Shown piece by piece: positions 45,801 to 57,800 of a stretch of 64,000 nt of DNA; position 1 is the stretch's first letter, and each line of letters opens with the position of its first letter. Both the position numbers and the translations under genes were made by a program. A model generated the notes under the pieces. The model was not told the DNA's origin, did no database searches, and saw only the letters and a list, made by a program, of their open reading frames with translations. The DNA is from Nocardia sp. NBC_01327 (GTDB lineage: Bacteria; Actinomycetota; Actinomycetes; Mycobacteriales; Mycobacteriaceae). The stretch lies in the NCBI RefSeq assembly GCF_035958815.1, contig NZ_CP108383.1:6324001-6388000 (forward strand). Direction: 5' to 3'.

Positions 45801-48800
45801 ACCATCAGCTTCGCGCTGGACCTGTTCGACAGGCCGACGATCGTCGCGCTGGCTCACCGCCTGCAGCGCACCGTGCGTGCCGTGGTGGCCGATCCGGCGA
45901 TCAGCCTGCGCGATCTGGATCTGCTCGCACCGGATGAGCGAATGCTGTTGCGCCAGTGGGGCGATGGCGGGCCCGGTCCGGAGCCGGAGGCGTTCGGCGA
46001 AATGCTCGCTCGCGCCGCGGTGGAATTCCCGGCACGGCCCGCGGTCGTGGACGCGGGGCAGGAGTGGACCTACGCGGATCTCGACACGTGGTCGAATCGG
46101 TGTGCGCGGGCGCTGATCGAGCAGCGGGTCGGCCCGGACACCGTAGTGGCGATCGCCATTCCCCGTTCGGCGGCCTGGATGAAGGCGGTGTGGGCGGTCG
46201 CGAAGACCGGAGCCGCCTTCGTCTCCCTCGATCCGGCCCAGCCGCGAGAGCGCAATCGCGGCATCCTCGCCGATTGTGCGGCCTCGGTCCTGCTCACCGC
46301 TGACGAAGGCACACGAGCGATAACCGGGGAATGGCAGCTGCCCGGGACAACCGAGTTCGCGCTGGACGGGTTCGACCTGTCCGCCTGGGATGCCGCCCCG
46401 ATCGGGGACGGTGAACGCCTCGGCTCGATGCGGCCGGACAATACCGCCTACATCGTCTACACCTCGGGGTCGACCGGAACGCCGAAGGGCGTGGCGGTCA
46501 CCCATGCCGGGCTCTCCGCCATCGCCACGGCTCAGCGTCACCGCAATGGGACGGATGCCGAGTCGCGGGTATTGGCTGTTGCCTCACGCACTTTCGATGC
46601 GGCGATCTTCGAACTGGTGCTCGCGGTACCCGCGGGCGCCGCACTCATCATCGCTCCCGGCGAGGTGGTGGCCGGGCCGCCGCTGGCGGAATTGATGCGT
46701 GCGCAACGCATCACCCACGCCTTCCTTTCGCCGATGGTCGCGCTGTCGATCGAGTCCGACGGGCTCGATGACCTTCGAGTCCTGTCGACCGGCGCCGAGG
46801 CATGCCCTCCGGAACTGGTCGCGCGGTGGTCGGGAACCGATGCCGCCGGTATTCGCAGGGTGCACAATCTGTACGGACCCAGCGAGGCCACCATCTGGGT
46901 GACCGGCGCGGAACAGAGTGCCGGTGCACCGGTTTCGGTGGGAACGCCGATTCCCGGCATCCGCTCGGTGGTACTGGATGCCTGGCTGAACGTGGTGCCA
47001 CCGGGTGTGGTCGGCGAGCTGTACGTCGCCGGTCCCGGCGTGGCGCGCGGATACCTCAACCGCGGCGGGATGACTTCGGCGGCCTTCGTTGCCGATCCGT
47101 TCGGACCTGCCGGATCCCGCATGTACCGCACCGGGGATCTGGTGCGGTGGATGCCGGAGGGCGCCGAGAGCGCGGTGCTGGCGGTGGTCGGCCGTGCCGA
47201 CAACCAGATCAAGATTCGCGGCCAGCGCCTGGAACTCGGCGAAATCGAAAGCGTGCTCACGGAACTCGACGAGGTGCGGCGCGCCGTCGTCATTCACGTG
47301 ACCAACGGCGGCACCGGCGAAGCCGCGCGGCTGGCCGCCTACGTCACCCCGGCACCGGACCGGGTGCCTGATCCGATCGCCGTCCGGCAGGCGGCGGCGC
47401 GGCGGCTCCCGTCGTACATGGTCCCCGACACCGTCACCGTCCTGGACGAGCTGCCCCTGACCACGAGCGGGAAGGTCGACCGGCGAGCGCTGCCGATACC
47501 GCAGTGGGCGACCACCACGTACCGGGCGCCCGCCACCGCCACCGAAGAAGCTGTGGCGGCGGTATTCGCGCAGGTCCTCGGACTCGATCAGGTGGGAGCC
47601 GATGACGACTTCTTCGCCCTGGGCGGAGACAGCATCGTATCGATCCAGCTCGTGGCCCGGGCCAAGGACCGCGGTGTGGTGTTCACGCCCCGGCAGGTGT
47701 TCGAGGCGCGCACGGTGGCCGCGCTGGCGGCCCTGGCCGAATCGGTCGAGCCGGCAACGGTTCTCGCGGAATTGCCCGGCGGCGGCATCGGTGAGCTGCC
47801 GCTGACGCCGATCGTCCGATGGATGGTGCGGCAGGGCGACTTCCGGCGCTTGAATCAGACCCTGGCGCTCACGGCCCCGGTCGGAGTGGATCGCGCCGGG
47901 TTGATCGCGATCCTGACAGCGGTGATCGACCGGCACGACATGCTGCGAGCCCGGTTGTGGCACAACGGCCGGGACTGGCAGCTCGAGACGCGGGCGCGCG
48001 GGACGGTGGACGTCGGGTCGCTGGTGCGTCCGGTCGTCATCGCCCCGGATATCGATCCGGAGCGCCGCCATCAGCTCGTGACGGCGGAGGTCGCGGCCGC
48101 GCTGCACCGCCTGGATCCGGCCGAAGGTGTTGTCCTGCAGGTGCTCTGGTTCGCTCCCGCCGACGCGGCGCAGGCCGGGCAGCTGATCATCGTCGCGCAT
48201 CACCTTGTGGTGGACGGTGTTTCGTGGCGCATTGTGCTTCCCGACCTGATGTCGGCATGGCAGCGGTACCGCGCCGGTGGTGAGGTGTCGATGCCGCCGG
48301 TGGGGACGTCGATGCGGCGCTGGGCCCACGGCCTGGTGGAACAGGCGCGGTCGCCGCGTCGGGTGGCGGAACTGCCGCTGTGGCAGCGGATTGTCGATGG
48401 GCCGGACCCGCTGCTCGGGTCGCGTGCGGTGGACCCCGTGCGCGATGCGGGCGGGATACGCCTGCGGCGCGTACAGGTATCACCGGAGATCACCGAGGCA
48501 TTGCTGACACGGGTGCCCGCGGCCTTCCACGGCGACGTGCAGGACGCGCTGGTAGCCGCACTTGCCCTGGCCGTGATGCGATGGCGAGCCGGTCGCGGCG
48601 TGCTCGAATCCTCGACGCTGTTGCGGCTCGAGGGACACGGGCGCGAGGAACAGGTACTCGAGGGCGCGGATCTGACCGCGACGGTCGGCTGGTTCACCAC
48701 GGTGTATCCGGTGCGAATCGATATGGCGGGAATCGATCTCGAGGACGCCTACGCCGGTGGACCGGCGATCGAGACCGCGGTCAAGAATACGAAGGAACAT

Positions 48801-51800
48801 CTGCGCGCGATTCCGGACCACGGCATCGGCTACGGACTGCTGCGCGATCTCAACCCGGACACGGCGCAGGCCCTGCCCGCCGGGCAGCCCGCACAGGTCG
48901 CCTTCAACTACCTCGGTCAACTCTCGCCGAACCGATCCTCCGGCGGGACAGGCGAATTCGGCGTCACCGAGGCACTCGGCGCTCCGATCGCCGATGAGGA
49001 TCTGCACGTCCTGGCGACAGCCGTCGTCGATATCACGGCGGTGGTCACCGAGGGCCGCTTGTCGGCCACCTTCGGCTACCCCGAAGCCGTGCTCGACGAG
49101 GCGGAGGTCGATGAGCTGGCCCGATTGTGGGTCGAGGCACTGCAGGCCGTCGTCACCCGGCAGCGAGACCCGCACTCCGGTGGGCATACTCCCTCGGATT
49201 TCCCGCTGGTGCGGGCAACACAATCGGATATCACGACCTGGGAGGCGCGCTACCCGAGCCTGGTCGACGTGTGGCCGCTGTCGCCATTGCAGACCGGACT
49301 CCTCTTCCACGCCCGGCTGGCCGAGTCGCGGGTGGATGTGTACGCGGTCCAGCTCGCGATCACGCTGTCCGGTGCGGTGGACGCCGCACGGCTGCACCAC
49401 GCGGCCGGGGCGCTCCTGCAGCGGTATCCGAATCTGCGGGTGGCGTTCGGCGCCACTGCCGAAGGCGAAGGCGTGCAGATCATTGCCGATGGTGTGGTGG
49501 TGCCGTGGCGCGAGATCGACCTGCGCGCGGTGCCGGACGCGGAGTCCGCGCTGGCGGAGGTGATCGCCGGGGACAAGGCCGCATCGTTCGATATCGAAAC
49601 TGCGCCGCTGCTGCGCTTCACGCTGATCGCGGTGGCCGAGGATCGGTTCACCCTGCTGCTCTCGTATCACCATGTGCTGTTCGACGGTTGGTCGATGCCG
49701 TCGCTGCTGCGCGCCCTGCTGGCGGAGTATGCGACACCGAGCGGCGCCGCGATGGCGGAGTCTGCGGGTTCGTACCGGTCCTATCTCGACTGGCTCGGCC
49801 GGCAGGATTCCGACGCCTCGCTGCGGGTGTGGCAGCAAGCGCTCGACGGCGCCGAGGCGACGCTGGTGGCTCCGCACGCCGCGGCTGCCGAGACGACAGC
49901 GCGAATGAGCACTGTCGCAGTCGATTTCGACAAGGGATTCACCGACCGGTTGATCGCTTCGGCATCGTCGGCCGGGGTCACGGCGAACACCGTGTTCCAG
50001 GTGGCGTGGGCAATTGTCCTGGGGTATCTGACCGGGCGCGACGATGTCGTGTTCGGCGCGACGGTGTCCGGGCGGCCCGCGGAGTTGCCCGGTATCGAGT
50101 CCGCGGTGGGCCTGTTCATCAACACCATTCCGGTGCGGGTGCGCCACTCCTGCGGCGAGCCGATCACGGCGGCGCTGAACCGGCTGCAGGCAGAACAGTC
50201 GGGATTACTGGGACACCATCACATCGGTCTCACCGATATCCATGCCGCACTGGATGTTTCGTCCATGTTCGACACGGTGCTGGTATTCGAGTCCTATCCG
50301 GTCGACAAGGCCGCGCTCGCGAAGCAGGCCGCGGCGCTCGACGGCATGGCCGTGGAGGATCTGCGGTCGAACGATTCCGCGCACTATCCCCTCGCATTGA
50401 TCGTGGTCAAGGGAGAGCCGTTCCGGGCCCAGTTGCAGTATCAGCCCGGGGTATTCGCTCCTGAGTGGGTTCAGGCCTGTGCTGACCGGCTCGCACGGGT
50501 GCTGCATGCGATGACCACGGATTCGTCGGTCACGGTCGAGGCGATCGACATTTTGTCCGCCGCCGAGCGGGCGCGGCTCGTGCCGGTGCGCGGTCTGCCG
50601 GCGCAGCCGCCGCGACCGCTGGCGGATCTGCTCGTCGCGGGCGCCGCCTTCGATCCGGCCGCGCCCGCGGTGGTGTCGGGTGCGGTGACACTGAGCTTCG
50701 GTGAGCTGGACAGTCTTTCGAACCGGCTGGCGCGGTTGCTGATCGGGCGCGGTATCGGGCCGGGCGATGCGGTCGCGCTCGCGCTGCCCCGGGGTATCGA
50801 GTTCCTCGTCGGATTGTGGGCGGTGACCAAGACCGGTGCGGCCTTCGTTCCGATCGATCCACGCCATCCGCTGGATCGGGTCGCGGTCATGGTCGCCGAT
50901 TCCGCTGTGCGCCTTGCCCTGTCAGTGCAAGCCACAATGTCCACGCTGCCGGGCGCCACCGATCGGCTGCTGCTCGACGAGCCGGATCTGCCGGCGCGCC
51001 TGGCGGAGTTCTCCGCGGCCGCGGTGACCGACGCGGTCCGGGTTCGCCCGCTCCGGCCGGAACATACCGCGTACATGATCTATACCTCCGGATCCACCGG
51101 CACCCCGAAGGGTGTGGTGGTCACCCATGACGGCTTGGCGAACTTCACCGCCGAGCAGCGCGAGCGCTACGACCTGAACGAGAGCGCCCGGGTCTTGGCC
51201 GTATCGGCGCCGGGTTTCGACGCGGTGATGATGGAGCTGCTGATGGCGCACCCGAACGGGGCCGCGCTGGTGGTCTCGCCGCCGGACATCTTCGGTGGTC
51301 CGGCCCTCGCGGACATCGTTCGGCAGCAGCGGGTTTCGCACGCCTTCGTGACAACGAGCGTCCTGGCGACCATGTCCCCGGCCGGGCTGGACTCACTGCG
51401 GGTGCTCGTCACCGGTGGCGAGCGGGTGCCCGCGGAGCTGGTGGCGGCGTGGGCGCCGGATCGGCGACTGTACATCGCGTACGGACCGACCGAGACGGTG
51501 ATTGTCACCCTCATCAGCGATCCGATGGAGCCCTCCGCGCCGGTGACGCTCGGCGGGCCGATCCGCGGCATCGAGGCGGTGGTCCTGGACGCACTGCTGC
51601 GCCCGGTACCGGCCGGTGTGCGTGGTGAGCTGTACCTCGGCGGCATCCAGCAGGCGCGCGGGTATTCGAACCGGCCGGCGCTGACGGCGGCGTCCTTCGT
51701 CGCGAATCCGTTCGGGCGCAGTGGTTCGCGCCTGTATCGCACCGGCGATCAGGTGTGCTGGAACGCGCAGGGCACCCTGGAGTTCCTGGGACGCAACGAC

Positions 51801-54800
51801 TTCCAGGTCAAGGTGCGCGGACAGCGAGTCGAGCTGGGTGAGATCGAGGCGGTGCTCGCCGACCAGGCGGGGGTGAGCCGGGCCATCGTGGTGCAGCACG
51901 CGACATCGAATCGGCTCATCGGCTATCTCGTCGGCGCCGACATCGACGCGGCGCAGGTGCTGGCCGCTGCCCGGCATCGGCTGCCCGCGCATATGGTGCC
52001 CGATGCGTGCTCGGTCCTGGCCGAGCTGCCGCTCACGGTGAGCGGCAAAGTGGATCGCGCGGCCCTGCCGGAACCGGAAGCGCTGACGCGGGATTACCGC
52101 GAGCCGTCGACACCGGCCGAGCAGCTGGTGGCGGACGTGTTCGCCGAACTGCTCGGAGTCGACCGGGTCGGCGCGGACGACGATTTCTTCGCGCTGGGCG
52201 GACATTCGCTGTCGGCGATGCGCGTGACCTCGCGGGTGTCCGCGGTAACGGGTGTGCGTATAGGCGTACGCGATGTGTTCGAGTCGCCGACTCCCGCGCG
52301 GTTGGCGCGGGTGCTGGATGCCGGTGCATCGGCTGCCGGTGCCGCTGGTTCGGCGGACACCGCGCTGGTCGTCCGGGAGCGCCCCGAGCGGGTGCCGCTG
52401 TCGTTCGCGCAATTGCGAATGTGGTTCATCAACCAATTCCACGGGGCCTCAGCGGCGTACACCATTCCGCTGGTGCTGCGGTTGACCGGTGAATTGGACA
52501 GCGATGCATTGATCGCGGCGATCGGCGATGTGGTGGCGCGGCACGAAAGTCTGCGCACGGTATTCCCCGATGAGGCGGGGACGCCGTTCCAGCAGGTGCT
52601 GCCCGTCGATCAGGCTGTGGTCGGCGTCGAGGTGCGGTCGGTGGATCCGGTACAGCTCGAGGCGGCCGTCGCCGCGGCGACCCGGCACGGATTCGACCTG
52701 TCGGCCGAGCTGCCGGTGCGGGTTACCCTGCTGGACAGCGGTTCCGGTGAACACGTGTTGGTGATGGTGATTCATCACATCGCCGCCGACGGGTGGTCCA
52801 TCGCACCGCTCGCGCGGGACCTGTCGACCGCGTACGCGGCGCGGCGGTCGGGACGGTCCCCGGAATGGGTGCCGCTGCCGCTGCAGTATGCGGACTACAC
52901 GCTGTGGCAGCGTGCGGTATTGGGTGCGCCCGCCGATCCGGAGTCGACGTCCGCGCGCCAACTCGCCTATTGGACAGCGCATTTGGCGGGGTTGCCCGAC
53001 CGGCTGGAATTGCCTGCCGATCGGCCGCGGCCGATGGCCTCCTCACACGAGGGCGGCAGCCATTCGTTCGTGCTGGACGCCGGATTGTTCGCCGAGATGG
53101 GCAAACTGGCGAATGCCCGCGGGGTGACGGTGTTCATGGTCGTTCACTCGGCGGTGGCGCTGCTGCTGTCGCGGTTGTCCGGCGCCGGGGATATCGCCGT
53201 CGGCACACCGATCGCGGGGCGCGGTGCGGCGGCCCTGGACGAATTGATCGGCATGTTCGTCAATACCCTGGTGTTGCGGACGCGCATCGACGAGGCCGGT
53301 TCGTTCACGGATCTGCTCGACCAGGTTCGACAGGTCGACCTCGATGCCTTTGCCAATGCCGACATTCCGTTCGAGCAACTGGTGGAGGCCATCGATCTGC
53401 CCCGGACCCAGGCGCACCATCCACTGTTCCAGGTCATGCTGGCATTCCAGAATCTCGACCTCGATCCTGCGTCCGCGCGCCTGCCGGGGATAACGGTCAC
53501 GCCGATGAACCTCGGCGCCACGGTCGAACGGTTCGATCTGTCCATTACCGTTGCCGACCTTCCGGATTCGAATGGCGATATCCCGGTCAGCATCGGTTAT
53601 GCCACGGAACTGTTCGATCGGTCGACGGTCGCCAGGATGGCTCACCGGCTGGAGCGAATCCTGCGCTCCGCGGTGGCCGATCCCACGGCCGGACTGCGTG
53701 AACTGGAGGTGCTCGAACCGAGCGAGCGGAAGTTGTTGCGGGAGTGGGGTGACGGCGGCGACGGGCCCGACCCCATCACGCTGAACGAGATGCTCACCCA
53801 GGTGGCCGCGCGGTTCCCGGATCAGCTCGCGGTCGTCGATGCGAGGCATCGACTGACCTATCGGGAACTGGATCACTGGTCGAATCGATGCGCGCGGATG
53901 CTGATCGAGCAGGGGGCCGGGCCGGAAACGGTGGTGGCGATCGCGCTCCCGCGCTCGGCGGCATGGGTGCGGGCGGTATGGGCGGTCACCAAGACCGGCG
54001 CCGCCTTCGTCTCGATCGATCCGGCACAGCTGCCGGAGCGGAACCGATTCGTCCTGACCGATGCCGCCGCATCGGTGGTGCTCGCCGAGAGTGGCGAGTG
54101 GGACGATGCCGGAATTCCGGTGATCGATCCGGAGCGGCTCGATCTGCTCGGGCACAGCGACGCACCGGTGACCGATACCGATCGGCGCGGTGGCGTGCGA
54201 CCGGGCAATACCGCCTACGTCGTGTACACCTCGGGGACGACCGGTACGCCGAAGGGCGTCGCCGTCACCCATACCGGTGTGGCCGCGGTGGCGACCGCGC
54301 AGTGCCGGCAGTTCGGCCTCGACGCCGATTCGCGCGTATTGGTGGTTGCCGCACGCACTTTCGATGCGGCCGTGTTCGAATTGCTGTCGGTGGTTTCGGT
54401 CGGTGCGGCGCTGGTGGTCGCCGCCGGTGACGCGTTCGCCGGTGCGCCGCTGACGGAGTTGATCCACACCGAGGGTGTCACCCACGCCTGTATGACTCCG
54501 GCTGTGGCGGCCACGATGGATGCCGGGCGGCTGGACAGTCTGCGCGTGCTGATGGTCGCCGGTGAAGCGTGTCCGGCGGCGCTGGTGCGGCAGTGGTCGG
54601 GTACCGACGCCGCCGGTGTTCGCAGGTTGTACAACCTGTACGGGCCGAGCGAATCCACGATCTGGGTCACCGCGGCCGAATTGCTTGCGGACGAACCGGT
54701 CTCGCTGGGTGGGCCGATCGCGGGAGTCCGGTTGGCGGTGCTGGACTCGTGGCTGCGTCCGGTTCCGGCGGGCGTGGTCGGAGAGCTGTATACCGCCGGT

Positions 54801-57800
54801 CCCGGTGTGGCACGCGGATATCTGGATCGGGAGGCATTGACGGCCGCGTCGTTTGTCGCCGATCCCTCCGGTCCGGCCGGGTCGAGGATGTATCGCACGG
54901 GAGATCTGGTGCGATGGATGCCGATCGGCGAGCATCGTGCGCTGATGTTCGCCGGCCGCGCCGACCGTCAGGTCAAGATCCGGGCCCAGCGTCTCGAACT
55001 CGGCGAAATCGAAACCGCATTGGCTCAGCTGGACGAGGTACGGAGCGCGGTGGTCGTCACGCACGCCGCCACGGGTGACGAGCCCAGCGCCACAGTGCGA
55101 TTGGCCGCCTATGTCACCGCGGCGCCCGGGCAGCTGCCCGATCCGAGCACGGTCCGGCGGGCAATCGCACAACGACTGCCCTCGTTCATGGTCCCCGACA
55201 CCGTCACGGTGCTGGAGGAACTGCCGCTGACCTCGAGCGGCAAGGTGGATCTGCGCGCCCTGCCCGCCCCGGAGTGGGTGGCGGTGCCGTATCGGGCCGC
55301 CTCGACACCGTTCGAGGAGATCGTGGTCTCGGTCTTCGCCGAGGTGCTGGGAGTGGACCGGGTCGGGGTCGACGATGACTTCTTCGCGCTGGGCGGACAT
55401 TCGCTGTCGGCGACGCGGGTGGCGTCCCGGGTGGCCACGACGACCGGCGCCGAGGTGGGCGTGCGGGATGTGTTCGACGCGCCGACCGCGGCCCAGCTGG
55501 CGCGAATGCTCACCGAACGATCGACCGGCGCCGATCCGGTGTGGTCGAGGCTGGTGGTCCGGGAGCGGCCGGAATACCCGCCACTGTCGTTCGCGCAGTG
55601 GCGAATGTGGTTCATCAACCGGCTCGAACCGGACTCACCGGCCTACAACATTCCACTCGTGCTGCGATTGACCGGCACCGTGGATATCGCGGCGATGACC
55701 GCGGCCATCGGTGATCTGGTAGCGCGCCACGAAACCCTGCGCACGGTGTTCCCGGACCGGGACGGCACTCCGTATCAGCGGATCGTGCCGGTGGCCGAGG
55801 CCGCCGCGACCGTCGAGGTGCGGACTGTCGATGCGGGCGAGATCGAGCAGGCGGTGCTGCCGCTGGTGCGGCGCGGGTTCGATCTGCCGAGTGCGCCGCC
55901 GCTGCGGGTCACCCTGCTGGACAGCGGTTCCGATGAGTACGTACTCGTGCTGGTCATGCATCACATCGCGGCGGACGGCTGGTCCTTGGCGCCGCTGGCG
56001 CAGGATCTGTCACTGGCGTATTCGGCCCGCCTGGCCGGGCGGGAGCCGGAGTGGGCGGCGCCGTTGCCAGTGCAGTACGCGGACTACACGCTGTGGCAGC
56101 GTGAGCTGTTGGGGTCGGAGTCCGAGGCGGACAGTGTGTCGGCACGGCAGGTCCGATACTGGACCGGGCAGTTGGCGGGATTGCCGGATCGGCTGGAGTT
56201 GCCTGCCGATCGGGCGCGGCCCGCGGCGGCCTCACACCGCGGTGACACGTATTCCTTTGCGGTGGACGCGGAAACGGCGGCCGGATTGCACCGGGTCGCG
56301 CGCACACACCATGCGACCGTGTTCATGGTGATGCACGCGGCCTTGGCGGTTGTCCTGTCGCGGGTGTCGGGCAGTAGCGATTTCGCGGTGGGTACTCCGA
56401 TCGCGGGCCGCGGCGCCGCGGCCTTGGACGGTCTGGTCGGCATGTTCGTCAATACGCTGGTACTGCGTACCCGGGTCGATGAGACCGCCTCGTTCGGCGA
56501 GCTGCTGGAGGAGTGCCGGCGTATCGATCTGGAGGCGTTCGCCCACGCCGATATTCCGTTCGAGCGGGTGGTGGAGGTGGTCGATCCGCCACGGACTCAG
56601 GCGTATCACCCGCTGTTCCAGGTGATGCTGGCGTTCCAGAACCTCGACCTCGATCCGACGGATGCACTGCTGCCGGGGATTCGGTGCACACCGATGGATC
56701 TCGGCGCCGGGGTCGAGCGGTTCGACCTCACCGTCACCGTTTCCGATGCCCCGGACACCGACGGTGGCCTGATGGTCGGGGTCAGCTTCGCTCTCGATCT
56801 TTTCGATCGGTCGACGATTGCCGCGATGACACGGCGGTTGCAGCGCGTCATCGGTGCCGTGGCCGCTGATCCCGCAGTGGGACTGGGTGATATCGATGTG
56901 CTCGATGCGGACGAGCGACTGCTGTTGTCGCAGTGGGGAGATGGCGGCGCGGGCCCGGAGCGGGTCACCCTGACCGAGATGCTGGACCGAGCGGCCGCCG
57001 AGCATGGCGATCGGCTCGCGGTCGCCGATTCCCGGGGCCGATGGACGTACCGGGAGCTGGATGAGTGGTCGAATCAGTGCGCGCGCATGCTGATCGAGTC
57101 GGGCGCCGGGCCGGAATCCGTTGTTGCGGTGGCAATTCCACGATCAGCGGAGTGGGTGCGCGCATTGTGGGCGGTCGCCAAGATCGGCGGCGCGTTCCTG
57201 TCCGTCGATCCCGGCCAGCCTGCCGAGCGCAATCGGTTCATCCTCTCCGATTGCGCGGCCGCCATCGTGCTGACCAACAGTGCGATCCCCTCGCGGACAA
57301 CCGGATCGACTTCCGCCGGTGCAGATCCCGCTGAATGGGTCGGGGCCGGAATTCGGGTGATCGACCTGCACCGGCTCGACCTGTCCCGGTACAGCGCCGC
57401 ACCGGTCGGCGATACCGACAGGGGTGGGGCGATACGGCCGGTCAATACCGCCTATGTCGTCTACACCTCGGGATCGACCGGTATGCCCAAGGGCGTGGCG
57501 GTCACGCACACGGGGTTGGCCGCCGTTGCCGCTGTCCAGTATTCGCGCTGCCTGCTGAGCCCCGACTCCCGCGTATTGGCCGGTGCCGCACGCACTTTCG
57601 ATGCGGCGATGCTGGAGGTGCTGTTGGCGGTACCGGCCGGCGCGGCACTGGTTGTCGCTCCGGACGATGTCTTCGCCGGGGAACCGCTCGCGGAATTGCT
57701 GCGCGCCGAGCGTATTACGCACGCCTTCATGGCACCGGCGGTCGCCCTCTCGGTCGATCCCGCCGGGCTCGATGACCTGCGGGTGGTACTGAGCGGTGGC

